Counted from the first letter of the stretch, positions 1-9,267 are shown. The stretch is 64,000 bases of DNA from MH13 sp042140245 (GCF_042140245.1 NZ_CP159483.1:1798001-1862000), one strand, 5' to 3'. Program-made: numbers and translations. Notes: generated by a model from the sequence alone, not told the origin.

Positions 1-470
1 AGTGTCTTGATGCGCGTGCGCGCGCCTAGGCTGGAGGTTGGTTCATTGAAACCGATGTGACCATTGTGACCGATGCCGAGCAGTTGCAGATCGATACCGC
101 CTTTGGCAGCTATCGCCGCTTCGTAGCGTTCGGCTTCGGCATAGGGGTTTGGAGCATTGCCGCGGGGCAGGTGACAAGCTTGTGGGTGCAAATCAACGTG
201 GGAGAAGAGCAGTGCTTCCATCGTTTGCCGATAGCTTTGGGGATGGTCTGGCGATAGGCCGACATACTCATCCAAATTGAAAGTCGTCGTGGTTGCAAAG
301 GACAGTGAGTCAGTGCGGTGGAGCGTGACAAGGTCGGCATAGACCTGCTCCATTGTGGAGCCAGTGGCGAGCCCAAGAACAGGTTGATCTGTCGTTGCGA
401 CGGTGTCAGCCACAAGGCCAGCGGTGCGGGCGGCAGCACGCTCAGCGGTGGGCAGAACAAGAACCTTCAT
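1..470 (-). CDS. nagB: Glucosamine-6-phosphate deaminase (partial, cut by window edge)
   Basis: Converts glucosamine-6-phosphate to fructose-6-phosphate and ammonia in the cytoplasm. The first 156 codons are present, starting with ATG at 470; the 3' end lies outside the window. The translation shows the sugar-phosphate loop LATGSTM (about residues 34-40), NLDEYVGL (65-72, with the catalytic Asp) and LGIGHNGHIGFNEP (131-144), all diagnostic of NagB. The Asn before Gly-His resembles the Bacillus-type enzymes rather than the E. coli Asp. It is the last visible gene of a minus-strand operon, 15 bp after the ABC ATPase, and it is what points the whole operon toward amino sugars. Identification is firm. 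Confidence 0.9.
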   Translation of the reverse strand, partial: MKVLVLPTAERAAARTAGLVADTVATTDQPVLGLATGSTMEQVYADLVTLHRTDSLSFATTTTFNLDEYVGLSPDHPQSYRQTMEALLFSHVDLHPQACHLPRGNAPNPYAEAERYEAAIAAKGGIDLQLLGIGHNGHIGFNEPTSSLGARTRIKT

Positions 471-485
471 CGCGGGCGCATCCTA

Positions 486-1577
486 TCAGAGCCTACGGCC
501 ATTGGATGTGAAGAGGTAGGACGCTCCGTTCGATACGCGGAAAGGGACAGGGTCGCCGTAGCCTGGATGTGCGCCCCGCGGTAGCTCGGCAACGATAGCG
601 TCCTCCCGGCTGGCGGCATTGTAAAGGAAGACGTTACTACCAAGGTCCTCCACCAGTTCGCAGATCAAGGTGAAGTCACTTGGTTCATCTTGTCCGCATT
701 GAATCAAATCTTCTGGGCGCACACCAAAAACCGCATCACTTGGCAAGGTAGCCTCGGCATCACGCAGTGGCACAGCAAAGCCTGATACTTCGAGGGTTGG
801 AATGTCGACCAGAGCATGACCATCGTCGTTGGTCCCCGTCACGTGTGCTGGGATCAAATTCATTTGTGGCGACCCTATGAAGCCTGCGACAAAAGTGTTG
901 TCGGGATCAGTGTAGAGTTCGTTTGGTGTGCCCACCTGCTCAATGCGCCCGTCACGGAGAACAACAATGCGTGTGGCGAGTGTCATCGCTTCCACCTGAT
1001 CATGGGTCACATAGATCATGGTTGCGCCAAGCTCGCGGTGCAGCTTGGCGATTTCCAAACGCATTTGAACACGCAGTTCGGCGTCGAGGTTCGATAGCGG
1101 CTCATCGAACAAAAAGACTTTCGGGTCACGGACAATTGTGCGTCCGATGGCAACGCGCTGGCGCTGACCTCCCGATAGCTGTTTGGGCTTGCGATCCAGA
1201 TAGTCCTCCAGCTGCAACGTTGCTGCTGCCTTCTGAACCAGGATTTCACGCTCGGATTTGGGAACACCGGCCATTTCCAGGCCAAAGCTCATGTTCTCGC
1301 GCACGCTCATATGCGGGTAGAGAGCGTATGTCTGGAAGACCATGGCGACACCGCGCTCGGAGGGTTCTTTGCCGGTGACATCAACGCCGTCGATGGCGAT
1401 GGTGCCGCCTGAGACGGTTTCCAGGCCTGCAACCATTCGCAGCAATGTGGACTTTCCGCAGCCGGATGGGCCAACGATGACCATGAACTCACCGCTTTCC
1501 ACGGTCAGATCCAAAGGCTCGATCACCCGGACCGAACCGAAGGATTTGCTGACGCCTTTCAGCTCAGTGACGGCCAT
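486..1577 (-). CDS. ABC sugar transporter ATPase (UgpC/MalK type)
   Basis: Energises uptake by the two permeases encoded upstream. The 363-residue protein has Walker A GPSGCGKST (about 37-45), the signature LSGGQRQRVAIGR (about 134-146), Walker B VFLFDEP and a switch His in YVTHDQ, followed by a roughly 130-residue C-terminal OB-type (TOBE) region as in MalK/UgpC proteins. ATG start at 1577. It follows the second permease gene by about 20 bp in the same operon. The family is certain; the substrate is inferred from nagB and the SIS and kinase genes to be an amino sugar or its oligomer. Confidence 0.92.
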   Translation of the reverse strand: MAVTELKGVSKSFGSVRVIEPLDLTVESGEFMVIVGPSGCGKSTLLRMVAGLETVSGGTIAIDGVDVTGKEPSERGVAMVFQTYALYPHMSVRENMSFGLEMAGVPKSEREILVQKAAATLQLEDYLDRKPKQLSGGQRQRVAIGRTIVRDPKVFLFDEPLSNLDAELRVQMRLEIAKLHRELGATMIYVTHDQVEAMTLATRIVVLRDGRIEQVGTPNELYTDPDNTFVAGFIGSPQMNLIPAHVTGTNDDGHALVDIPTLEVSGFAVPLRDAEATLPSDAVFGVRPEDLIQCGQDEPSDFTLICELVEDLGSNVFLYNAASREDAIVAELPRGAHPGYGDPVPFRVSNGASYLFTSNGRRL

Positions 1578-1598
1578 GGGCGAACTCCAAACATAGCA

Positions 1599-2426
1599 TT
1601 ATTTGACAGCTCCTTCGGTGAGGCCGGTGACAAACCAGCGGCCGATGAAAGCAAACACAATCACCACCGGTAGGATGGCAAGGCTCGCCCCGGCGAGCAG
1701 TAATCCCCAATCGACCTGGTACTGGCCGATGATGCCGGAAAACCCGACCGGAATGGTGCGTCGCGCATCCGAGAGGATCATCACCGAGGCGAACACATAT
1801 TCGGTCCAGGAGGTGACAAAGGCGAAGATTGCCACCGCTGCGATACCAGGTGCGGTGAGTGGGATCATGATGCGCCAAAGCACCGTTAGCGGTGGTCCGC
1901 CATCGAGCCGAGCGGCTTCCTCAATCTCTTTGGGTATGGAAGCGAAAAAGGATCGCAGCATCCAAATTGCAAAGGGCAGAGCGAAGGCCACATTGACGAT
2001 GATGAGGGCCAAACGTGTGTCCACCAATCCTGCTTTGGCGAACATGCCGAAGAGTGGGATCAGCACGACGATCGATGGGAAAGCGTAGGCGAGCAAAATG
2101 ATGCGGTAGTAGGTTTCGCGGCCTTTGAATTCCAAGCGGAAGAAGGCGTAACCCGCGGGGATCGCCAGCAGCAGTGTGATGAGAGCTGACAGGCTGGAAA
2201 CGACCAACGAATTGACCAAATACGTTCCGTAGTCCGAGGACGAGAGCAGCTTTTGGTAGTGTTCCAACGTGAACGATTGCGGGAACATCGTCGGGACGCG
2301 AGCGATGATTTCCTGGGGTATCTTGAAAGATCCAGAGACCACCCACCAGAACGGCAGCCCGACCAACGCCACGAAGAAAAGCACACCCACAACAAGCAGG
2401 GCATTCCATTTCAATCCACGCGTCAT
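1599..2426 (-). CDS. ABC sugar transporter permease (MalG/UgpE type)
   Basis: Integral inner-membrane subunit of the carbohydrate uptake ABC transporter. The 275-residue protein has six hydrophobic segments and the permease EAA loop (EEAARLDGGPPLTVLWRI, about residues 168-185) that docks onto the ATPase. The ATG at 2426 overlaps the stop of the upstream permease gene (ATGA), so translation is probably coupled. MalG-type membership follows from length, topology and position as the second permease. Confidence 0.9.
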   Translation of the reverse strand: MTRGLKWNALLVVGVLFFVALVGLPFWWVVSGSFKIPQEIIARVPTMFPQSFTLEHYQKLLSSSDYGTYLVNSLVVSSLSALITLLLAIPAGYAFFRLEFKGRETYYRIILLAYAFPSIVVLIPLFGMFAKAGLVDTRLALIIVNVAFALPFAIWMLRSFFASIPKEIEEAARLDGGPPLTVLWRIMIPLTAPGIAAVAIFAFVTSWTEYVFASVMILSDARRTIPVGFSGIIGQYQVDWGLLLAGASLAILPVVIVFAFIGRWFVTGLTEGAVK

Positions 2427-3298
2427 CTTTCCTCTCCGGAGCGCGCGAGGGATCGGGTGGCCAGCACCGCAAAGGCCATGAGAAGGATTGTTGCAAGCAC
2501 AGCGATGGTTGCGGCCTCGCTCATCCGGTAGCTGCGGAAGGCGGTCTCATAGATGAGGATGGGGAGCGTGCGCGTACCGCCTGCTGGCCCCCCCTGCGTC
2601 ATCAGCCAGATGATGTCGAACACGTTGAAAGAGAGCAGCGTACCGATGATCAGCAACACGGTGAGCGTCGGTGCCAACAGTGGCCATGTGATGCGGGTGA
2701 AGCGCTTGAAGGCGTTTGCCCCATCGATGCGTGCAGCTTCATAGAGCTCGGTTGGTATGCGCGAAAGGCCAGCCAGCATCATCAGCGCAATGAAAGGAAA
2801 CCATCGCCAGGAATTGATGAACACCAGTGTGGCAAAGGCGCTTTCTGGCGTGGCAAAAAAACCAACTGGGCGATCCAATATTCCAAGTTGCATCAGGAGC
2901 GGATTGATCATGCCGCCGGATGTGGAGAACAACCAGCGCCAGATCATCACCACAACGACGGTGGGCACGATCCAGGTGAGGATGATCCATGTGCGCGCGA
3001 CGCGTACACCGGGGAACTTCTGATGGAGGATAAGCGCTGCGGCAAGCGCAAGAACTGTTTGAACAACCGCATTAGCTAATACCCAAACAAGGCTTAGCCC
3101 AGCCGACTCCCAAAAGGCGGCATAGGTTAGGATGAAGCGATAGTTCTCAAACCCAACCCACTGGCCGCTGGTGCCAATGCCGCGGACATTTTGTAGGCTG
3201 AGTATGAAGGCAGAAACCAGCGGCCACGCAAGGGTGGCCGCCAGAAACAGCAGTGCCGGGGCGACGAACGCGAAAGCAAGGACCGGTTTGCGTGCCAC
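2423..3298 (-). CDS. ABC sugar transporter permease (MalF/UgpA type)
   Basis: First permease of the carbohydrate ABC transporter, 291 residues with about six transmembrane segments and an EAA loop (ELYEAARIDGANAFKRF, about 185-201). The start is GTG at 3298, the first codon after the binding-protein gene (stop at 3314) with the hydrophobic N-terminus FAFVAPALLFLAA beginning ten residues later. It overlaps the second permease by four bases. Confidence 0.9.
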   Translation of the reverse strand: MARKPVLAFAFVAPALLFLAATLAWPLVSAFILSLQNVRGIGTSGQWVGFENYRFILTYAAFWESAGLSLVWVLANAVVQTVLALAAALILHQKFPGVRVARTWIILTWIVPTVVVVMIWRWLFSTSGGMINPLLMQLGILDRPVGFFATPESAFATLVFINSWRWFPFIALMMLAGLSRIPTELYEAARIDGANAFKRFTRITWPLLAPTLTVLLIIGTLLSFNVFDIIWLMTQGGPAGGTRTLPILIYETAFRSYRMSEAATIAVLATILLMAFAVLATRSLARSGEER

Positions 3299-3313
3299 GG
3301 CGAAGCCTTCAGT

Positions 3314-4594
3314 TTAGCGTGAGAGGTCTTCCATGCGGGCCTGGCCTGCTTCTACTGCGTCTGCGGGCTCCATGTGGCTGACGACCACGCTTTGCAGGGT
3401 TTCAGCGAGCACGTTCTGCGCCGAAATGGATGCAATTGCTGGGAACACACGGCCAGAGGTAAAGCCGAAAAGCTTGCCGTTCTGGCCGTTCGCGATGACC
3501 GTTTCGATCTGATCGCGATACTCTTGCACAACCGGGTCGCTCCAGAACGACTCCGCCGTCGCACCATCGGCTGTCACCGGCATGAAGAGGCCCGGCTCCA
3601 TGTTGAGGAAGCGGCCATAGTTTTCTGGCTGAAGCAGGAAGCGAATGAACTCTTGTGAAGCTTCTCGCTCGGCTTCTTCCTGGCTCAGCAGCATTACGGC
3701 ATTGGCGTAGGCAATGGTGGCATTGTCGTCTGAGCCATCGCGGGTTGGTATGGCAGCAACGCCTAGATCGGATGCATCACCTTCAGCCTGGTTTTCATAG
3801 GTGGAGATCACCGTGAACTGCATGATCATGCCGCAGCTGGCCGATGCAAAGCAGGCTTCGGCCTCGCCCCATGTCCAAGACGTTGCGTCCGGTGGAGAGA
3901 ACTCCATCATGGAATTATAGAAGTCGTACGCGGCGACTGTGTCCTCGTTATCGAACCGTAGACTGCCATCTTCGTCATAGATTTCTGAAGCGCCGCCATT
4001 GACCATGACCGAGTAAATCGTCTGGTCGGTGTAGAGCTGGCGGTTGGCTGGCAGCCCCATACCAAAACGGCCATCGGTGGTGAGAGCTTCAGCGGCTGCG
4101 TGCCACTCGTCCCAGCTTGTGGGCACGTCGATGCCAGCCTCTTCCAGCACGCTTTTGCGGTACCAGAGATTGAGCGTCATGTTGTAGAGCGGCACCGCCC
4201 AGACGCCATCATCATAGCTGTAGGCTTCAACAGTGCTATCCACAAAATCGTGCTCAGCGTCGAGCTCAGTCACGAAATCTTCCACCGACGTCAGTGCACC
4301 CATTTCTTTCAGGATGGGTGCGAAATCAGGAATGGCGAACAGCATATCTGGCCCGGTTCCAGCGGCCAGTGCGGCAGGCGCTTTGGCATAGATCTCGCCC
4401 CAGTTTTGCGGTTCCTGCGAGACCACAATGTCCGGGTTGGCGGCGTTGAACTCGTCGATCAGCATTTGGATGCGTTCCACCCGGTGTGGCGGTTGCTCCA
4501 TGTGCCAAAGCGTGATCTCGACAGCGTCGGCAAACGCCGTTGCTGGAACGGTCAGCATGGCTGTTGCGAGCAGTGTTCTGAAGGCGATTTTCAT
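3314..4594 (-). CDS. ABC sugar transporter periplasmic binding protein
   Basis: Captures substrate in the periplasm for the adjacent permeases. The protein is 426 residues from ATG at 4594. It opens with a Sec signal peptide (MKIAFRTLLATAMLTVPATA, then a cleavage site near Ala-Phe-Ala-Asp-Ala) and continues as an extracellular solute-binding family 1 protein (ITLWHMEQPP near the mature N-terminus). An in-frame upstream start at 4633 would place 13 charged residues before the signal peptide, so 4594 is preferred. Substrate is inferred from the operon, not seen. Confidence 0.9.
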   Translation of the reverse strand: MKIAFRTLLATAMLTVPATAFADAVEITLWHMEQPPHRVERIQMLIDEFNAANPDIVVSQEPQNWGEIYAKAPAALAAGTGPDMLFAIPDFAPILKEMGALTSVEDFVTELDAEHDFVDSTVEAYSYDDGVWAVPLYNMTLNLWYRKSVLEEAGIDVPTSWDEWHAAAEALTTDGRFGMGLPANRQLYTDQTIYSVMVNGGASEIYDEDGSLRFDNEDTVAAYDFYNSMMEFSPPDATSWTWGEAEACFASASCGMIMQFTVISTYENQAEGDASDLGVAAIPTRDGSDDNATIAYANAVMLLSQEEAEREASQEFIRFLLQPENYGRFLNMEPGLFMPVTADGATAESFWSDPVVQEYRDQIETVIANGQNGKLFGFTSGRVFPAIASISAQNVLAETLQSVVVSHMEPADAVEAGQARMEDLSR

Positions 4595-4634
4595 ACCATG
4601 TCCCTCCCTGTGGGATCTGTTGTCACGGGGCATT

Positions 4635-5363
4635 CTACAGGTGTCGGTTGCGCTTGGCGTAGCGCTCGACCAACGCCCTGTTGCTCTCCTTCGCGCCGGG
4701 CATGTTGGCGCTCAGGTAGATCGGTGGTTCGTGTTGCTCGGCCAGCCGGTGGGCGACTTCGGCGAAGATGGCGTTGATGATGGCGACACCGATGGCGGTG
4801 GACGCCGGACCTGACTTCAAATCAGTGCCAGGCAGTTGCACGATCGCGTCGCCAGGCGGCGTGCCATTGTCGATGACGATATCAGCCACATCAGCGAGTT
4901 TTTCCCGACCATTGGCGCTGGCGGTGGAATAGGCCACAGATGTGATTGCGATGACCGTGCAACCGATCTGTTTGCCTAAGCGTGCCGCTCCCAGTGGTGC
5001 AGCATTGGTGCCGGAGTTGGACGCAACAAAAAGCACATCGTTGCTGGTGATCGGATAGCGATCAAACAGCGGCTTGATCACGCCTTCATTGCGTTCCATG
5101 GCCGTCGATGCGATGGCGCCCTCGTGAAGCATCAGCCCAGATGCGAGAATGGGCACGGTAAAGGCTGGGCCACCGGCGCGGTAATGCACTTCTTCAGCCA
5201 GCATGTGTGAATGGCCGGTGCCAAACACGTAGACCAAGCCATCCTTGCTCACCGTTTCAACAATGGCATTTATGGCAGCTGCCATCGGCTTGGCAGCCTC
5301 GTTCTTTAGCGCGCTGAGCCGCTGGCAGAGTTCATCCAAATACGCGTTAGCAACAGAGTTCAT
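4635..5363 (-). CDS. SIS-domain phosphosugar-binding protein (UPF0309-like)
   Basis: A 242-residue cytoplasmic protein with a single SIS (sugar isomerase) domain; the loops VYVFGTGHSHMLAEE (about 44-58) and FVASNSGTNAAPL (about 112-124) contain the Ser/Thr residues that bind a sugar phosphate. Related proteins sit next to carbohydrate ABC transporters and kinases. The ATG at 5363 overlaps the stop of the GntR gene (ATGA). Likely an isomerase or etherase-type step between the kinase product and glucosamine-6-phosphate for NagB; the exact reaction is not determined. Confidence 0.8.
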   Translation of the reverse strand: MNSVANAYLDELCQRLSALKNEAAKPMAAAINAIVETVSKDGLVYVFGTGHSHMLAEEVHYRAGGPAFTVPILASGLMLHEGAIASTAMERNEGVIKPLFDRYPITSNDVLFVASNSGTNAAPLGAARLGKQIGCTVIAITSVAYSTASANGREKLADVADIVIDNGTPPGDAIVQLPGTDLKSGPASTAIGVAIINAIFAEVAHRLAEQHEPPIYLSANMPGAKESNRALVERYAKRNRHL

Positions 5364-6100
5364 GCGTGCGCCTCGGCAGGGATGGTGAGTTGAACCTTCA
5401 TCTGGAAAGCATTGCCACGATAGGTGGACCTTACAAACTCGAAGGGTCGGTTGGTGTTGTCGAAGGTCAACCGGGTTTGCATGAGGACCGCCGCACCTGG
5501 GTCAATGCTGAGCGTCAGTGCGATGGACTGATCGGCCAGCGCAGCTTCCAGCGTCTGCTCGGCAATGACCGGTACGATGCCAAAGTGACGCTTAAGGTTG
5601 CCGTAAAGCGAGGATGTCGCAAAATCAGCCTTTGATAGCAGATCGGGCGCACGCGCTGCGTCGATCTCCGTGCGTTCAAAGGCGACCGGCATTTCATCGG
5701 CCAGACGAACACGCGTCAGACGGTACACCAACTGTTTAGGACCAAGCTTGAGCGCTTTGGCCGCTTCGTCTGTTGGTGCGCAATGCTGTGCCTCCACAAC
5801 AATACTTGATGTTGTGCGCCCTTGGCGTTCCATCTCTTCAGTGAAGCCAGAAAGAGCTGAAAGCTCCTGCCGGATACGCGGTGTGCCGACGAAGGTGCCG
5901 TGGCCAACCCGTGTTTCCAACATGCCGCGCCCAGCCAATTGTTCGAGCGCTTTGCGCGCGGTCATGCGGCTGATGCCAAGCTGTTCTGCCATGGCCCGCT
6001 CAGAGGGTAACTGCTCACCCGCTTTTAAACGGCCGGACAGGATGTCGGCTTCCAACGCCGAAGCGATCTGTCGGTAGCGGGCCTGCTGAGGTTCAGGCAT
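5360..6100 (-). CDS. GntR-family regulator (HutC/FarR subfamily)
   Basis: A 246-residue repressor-type protein: N-terminal winged helix (RYRQIASALEADILSGRL, then LPSERAMAEQLGISRMTARK, about residues 8-55) and a C-terminal UTRA ligand-binding domain (about 90-240). The ATG at 6100 was chosen because an upstream in-frame extension to 6262 reads through the operator and has no family character. An inverted-repeat operator lies 31-58 bp upstream, which suggests autoregulation together with the downstream SIS, transporter and nagB genes. The effector is probably a phosphorylated amino sugar, by analogy with NagR. Confidence 0.9.
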   Translation of the reverse strand: MPEPQQARYRQIASALEADILSGRLKAGEQLPSERAMAEQLGISRMTARKALEQLAGRGMLETRVGHGTFVGTPRIRQELSALSGFTEEMERQGRTTSSIVVEAQHCAPTDEAAKALKLGPKQLVYRLTRVRLADEMPVAFERTEIDAARAPDLLSKADFATSSLYGNLKRHFGIVPVIAEQTLEAALADQSIALTLSIDPGAAVLMQTRLTFDNTNRPFEFVRSTYRGNAFQMKVQLTIPAEAHA

Positions 6101-6130
6101 GGATGACGGTTTCCGTAGACAGCAAAGGAC

Positions 6131-6158
6131 TATACCAGTACAAAAATGGTATATACCA
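6131..6158. promoter_or_regulatory. GntR-type operator
   Basis: TATACCA (6131-6137), nine bases, then the perfect 12-bp palindrome TGGTATATACCA (6147-6158). The two half sites TATACCA/TGGTATA also form a 7-bp inverted repeat. HutC-subfamily GntR proteins bind GT-TA-AC palindromes of this kind. It sits just upstream of the regulator gene and downstream of the kinase gene, so it would control the regulator and transporter part of the operon. Confidence 0.65.
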
Positions 6159-6212
6159 ATTTTTGGATTGGCAAGGGCCGATGGTTCGATGCGAGTTGTT
6201 GGGTGGTACCGG

Positions 6213-7697
6213 TTAGTGAAGAAGGGCGTCGCGGTGCTTTGCGAAACGGTCGCGAGCCTCAACCCAAGACTGGTGTGATGCCGTTTCCGGTTGGGTTAGC
6301 GTCCCGGTTGCCGACGTGGCCCGCGATGCCTCTTTTACGCTTGCAAATGTGCCAATAGCGGTGGCAGCCAAGAGGGCTGCACCCTTGGCACCGAACTCCG
6401 AGCCTTCAGGCACAAGAATGGGCCTGCCAGTCACGTCGGCGATTATCTGGCACCATACTGAGCTATGGCTGCCGCCGCCCGTCAGGGTGATGGGCATGTC
6501 GGGTTTGATGGATAGCAGATCCACGAGGTCGGCTATCGCAAACGCGACGCCCTCATAAACGGCACGCACTATGTCAGCGCGGTCGTGGCCAGCATGCAGG
6601 CCACAAAACTGGGCTCGAGCGTTAGGGTCGGCGATTGGTGCGATGATGCCGCTCTCGCTCAGATAGGGCAGATACGTAACGCCATTGGCTCCTATTGGCG
6701 TGTTGGCGACCATTGCATTGACCTTTGAGAAGCGGTTCGGATCGTCTTTTAGGTCAGGAGCAAAAAGCTTGAGCGTCCAATCGAGGTTGAGCGTTCCTGC
6801 CACGTTGACCATCGCGCGATACCAATGCCGGTCTGGCAGAGAGAACAGCAGGCCAAGGTCAGCGGGCGTGAAAACTGGTTCGTCGTGACAGACACCGACC
6901 ATACAAGTTGTGCCGAGGATTGCTGTCGCTGCACCCGCCTTCAATCCATTGGCGCCGATGACATTGGCAATCACATCGCCTGCACCTGCAACGACGGGAG
7001 TACCCGTCTGCAAGCCCGTGCGTTCTGCTGCCTCGGGAGCGAGATGACCAACGACATCTTGGCTGTCTGATACACTGGGCAGTAAGCGGGTCAAGTCGGC
7101 GATCCCGAACATGTCCATTAATTCTGGGCTGCGATCCTGTGATCGTGCGTCGCCGGGAAGTACGGCCGCTTCGCTTCGGTCTGCCGCAAAAGTTCCTGTG
7201 AGGTGATGGCGCAGGAAATCCTTGTAGGTGAGCACGTGCGCCGTTCGCGCTAAGAGATCCGGCTGGTTTTGTTTGAACCAGGCGAGAACTGGTAGGGTGC
7301 AGCCTTGCTGCAGCACCGACCCGGACACCGAAAAGATGTCCGACATAAGCGATGGGCGGTCAGCTATCATGGCTTCGAGTAAGTCTTGGCTGCGGCTGTC
7401 CTCCCAGTTGATGCCTGCTCGCAGGGCTTTGCCGTCTTCGTCCACCAGCCAAGCACCGACCATGGCGCCTGAAATCCCGATAGCTTTGATGGCTTCTTCG
7501 TGACCTTTGATGGTTTCAGCAATAACGTGCTCAAGCGCATCGAGACAGGCTTGTGGATCGGCTTCGACCCAGCCCTGCTGAGGTCGTTGCAATGGCGTAT
7601 GGGCGCTTGCGACGCTGACTTGCCTACCGGTCGCATCAAAAACTGCTGCCTTCAGCACCGAGGAGCCAGCATCAATCCCAAGAAACAGGTTGGCCAT
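6213..7697 (-). CDS. FGGY-family carbohydrate kinase
   Basis: ATP-dependent sugar kinase of 494 residues. It has the N-terminal phosphate-1 motif LFLGIDAGSSVLKAAVFD (about 4-21), the GINWEDSRS substrate-loop region (about 97-105), and the FGGY signature area with LTGGGSHSSVWCQIIADV (about 405-422). ATG at 7697 gives the canonical N-terminus; longer in-frame reading adds 27 unconserved residues. It is the first gene of the minus-strand operon, but a GntR operator separates it from the downstream genes. The substrate is probably an amino sugar or related hexose; xylulose or gluconate are alternatives. Confidence 0.85.
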   Translation of the reverse strand: MANLFLGIDAGSSVLKAAVFDATGRQVSVASAHTPLQRPQQGWVEADPQACLDALEHVIAETIKGHEEAIKAIGISGAMVGAWLVDEDGKALRAGINWEDSRSQDLLEAMIADRPSLMSDIFSVSGSVLQQGCTLPVLAWFKQNQPDLLARTAHVLTYKDFLRHHLTGTFAADRSEAAVLPGDARSQDRSPELMDMFGIADLTRLLPSVSDSQDVVGHLAPEAAERTGLQTGTPVVAGAGDVIANVIGANGLKAGAATAILGTTCMVGVCHDEPVFTPADLGLLFSLPDRHWYRAMVNVAGTLNLDWTLKLFAPDLKDDPNRFSKVNAMVANTPIGANGVTYLPYLSESGIIAPIADPNARAQFCGLHAGHDRADIVRAVYEGVAFAIADLVDLLSIKPDMPITLTGGGSHSSVWCQIIADVTGRPILVPEGSEFGAKGAALLAATAIGTFASVKEASRATSATGTLTQPETASHQSWVEARDRFAKHRDALLH

Positions 7698-7902
7698 CAC
7701 GTCTCCCAAGCACATGCTTTGCACAATCGGGAGCGTGCATAGCGATCTTTGCGTCGCTCTGCCAATGCGCGAGCGCAAAGAACTGGCATCAGATGCTCAC
7801 ATCTTGGCTTGATCGTGGGGCATCGCGGTGCTCAACTGCGCGTGAAAAAAAGAGCCGCCCATATCTGTCCATAAGAGCGGCCGATCTATTGGGAGACCTT
7901 TG

Positions 7903-9132
7903 ATGAGCGCTGATCTTGCCACCTATATTCGCGACACCAAGCAGCATTTGCGCGGTTTGCAAGATGTGAAAGCAGCCTTCAACTCAGTGCGCGAGGCGAT
8001 GCTGCGTGAGGTCGACACCATTGCCGAGAACGACGCGCAAGGCCGCCCAAATATACCGGAAGTGAACTATGCCGATGTGCAGGCGGGTCGTGTTCCTGCT
8101 GCAACCGTCGATGCCATTCGCCGCACCGGAACCGCCATTGTTCGTGGTGTTTTTCCAAAGGCGCAGGCGGAAAGCTGGAACGCGGAGCTTGGTGATTACA
8201 TCGCTGAGAACGACTATCTGGCCAAGCAAAAAGAAAAAGCTGGCATGGACAAATACTTCAGCCAGTTGAAGGCCGGAGCGCCGCAGATCTACGGGCTATA
8301 CTGGTCCAAGCCGCAGGTTATGGCGCGGCAGGCAGAAAGCATGGCGGCGACCAAAAGCTTTCTCAACCGGCTCTGGGATGTTGATGGTCCGATGGGCGAT
8401 GAGTTCGATCCCGACATGGACTACGCCTATGCGGATCGCACGCGCCGCCGCGAGCCCGGCGACACGACTTTGGGCCTTTCACCGCATATGGATTCAGGGT
8501 CGTATGAGCGTTGGGTGGACCCGGCCTATCAACGCATCTATGGCGCGATCTATGAGGGGCATTGGCAGGATTACGACCCCTGGAAGGCGACGTTCCGAAC
8601 GCAAACACGCGAGTATGCATCGCCTGCTGTCTGCTCCATGTTCCGCACCTTCCAAGGTTGGACATGCTTGACACCACAAGGTCCCGAGGATGGCACACTG
8701 CGGGTGATCCCATCGGCAAAGGGTATCGCCTACATGCTGCTGCGCGCGCTGCAAGACGATGTGGCTGACGATGATCTCTGCGGTGCTCAACCTGGCCGCG
8801 CTTTGTCGTGCAGCCCAGACTGGCATCAGGACATTCTCAACGGATTGGTTTCTATTCCGTTGGTCGAGCCAGGTGATACGGTGTGGTGGCATCCAGATGT
8901 GGTGCACGCTGTGGGTGATGAGCATCACGGCAAAGACTATGCGAACGTGATCTACATTGCTGCCTCGCCCAAATGCGCGAAGAACGAAGCCTATGCCCGT
9001 AAGCAGGCGGAAAAGTTCCTGGCTGGTGAAAGCGCCCCTGACTTTGCTGCTGAAAACTATGAGGTCGACTTCAAGGGACGCGCGACGCTGGATGATCTGA
9101 CCGAGCTTGGTCGCGCACAAATGGGGTTCTAG
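7903..9132 (+). CDS. DUF1479 (YbiU-like) protein, probable 2OG-Fe(II) oxygenase fold
   Basis: 409 residues, close to the roughly 420 of E. coli YbiU. Motifs PHMDSGSYERW (about 196-206; HxD) and WWHPDVVHAVGDEHHG (about 328-343; distal His) look like the iron facial triad of a non-heme dioxygenase, but no substrate is known for the family. ATG at 7903 follows GGGAGA by six bases; a TTG at 7900 is in frame but less likely. It is divergent from the kinase operon and stands alone. Family assignment is good, function unknown. Confidence 0.8.
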   Translation: MSADLATYIRDTKQHLRGLQDVKAAFNSVREAMLREVDTIAENDAQGRPNIPEVNYADVQAGRVPAATVDAIRRTGTAIVRGVFPKAQAESWNAELGDYIAENDYLAKQKEKAGMDKYFSQLKAGAPQIYGLYWSKPQVMARQAESMAATKSFLNRLWDVDGPMGDEFDPDMDYAYADRTRRREPGDTTLGLSPHMDSGSYERWVDPAYQRIYGAIYEGHWQDYDPWKATFRTQTREYASPAVCSMFRTFQGWTCLTPQGPEDGTLRVIPSAKGIAYMLLRALQDDVADDDLCGAQPGRALSCSPDWHQDILNGLVSIPLVEPGDTVWWHPDVVHAVGDEHHGKDYANVIYIAASPKCAKNEAYARKQAEKFLAGESAPDFAAENYEVDFKGRATLDDLTELGRAQMGF

Positions 9133-9143
9133 CGGCGCAATCA

Positions 9144-9178
9144 AATGTCATTGAATGATGTTTGATAAAAATGACATT
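9144..9178. repeat. 9-bp inverted repeat between DUF1479 gene and cysteine synthase
   Basis: AATGTCATT (9144-9152) and AATGACATT (9170-9178) are perfect inverted repeats with a 17-base spacer. No T tract follows the right arm, so it is more likely an operator for the cysteine synthase promoter than a terminator; a weak hairpin is the alternative. Confidence 0.45.
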
Positions 9179-9267
9179 GCGTTGATCGTCCGAATAGATG
9201 GTATTCGCGCCTTGAGCTTTGCGTGGCGGGCGCCTATCACGGTTGCCTTGTTGTAAGGAGCCCTGCC

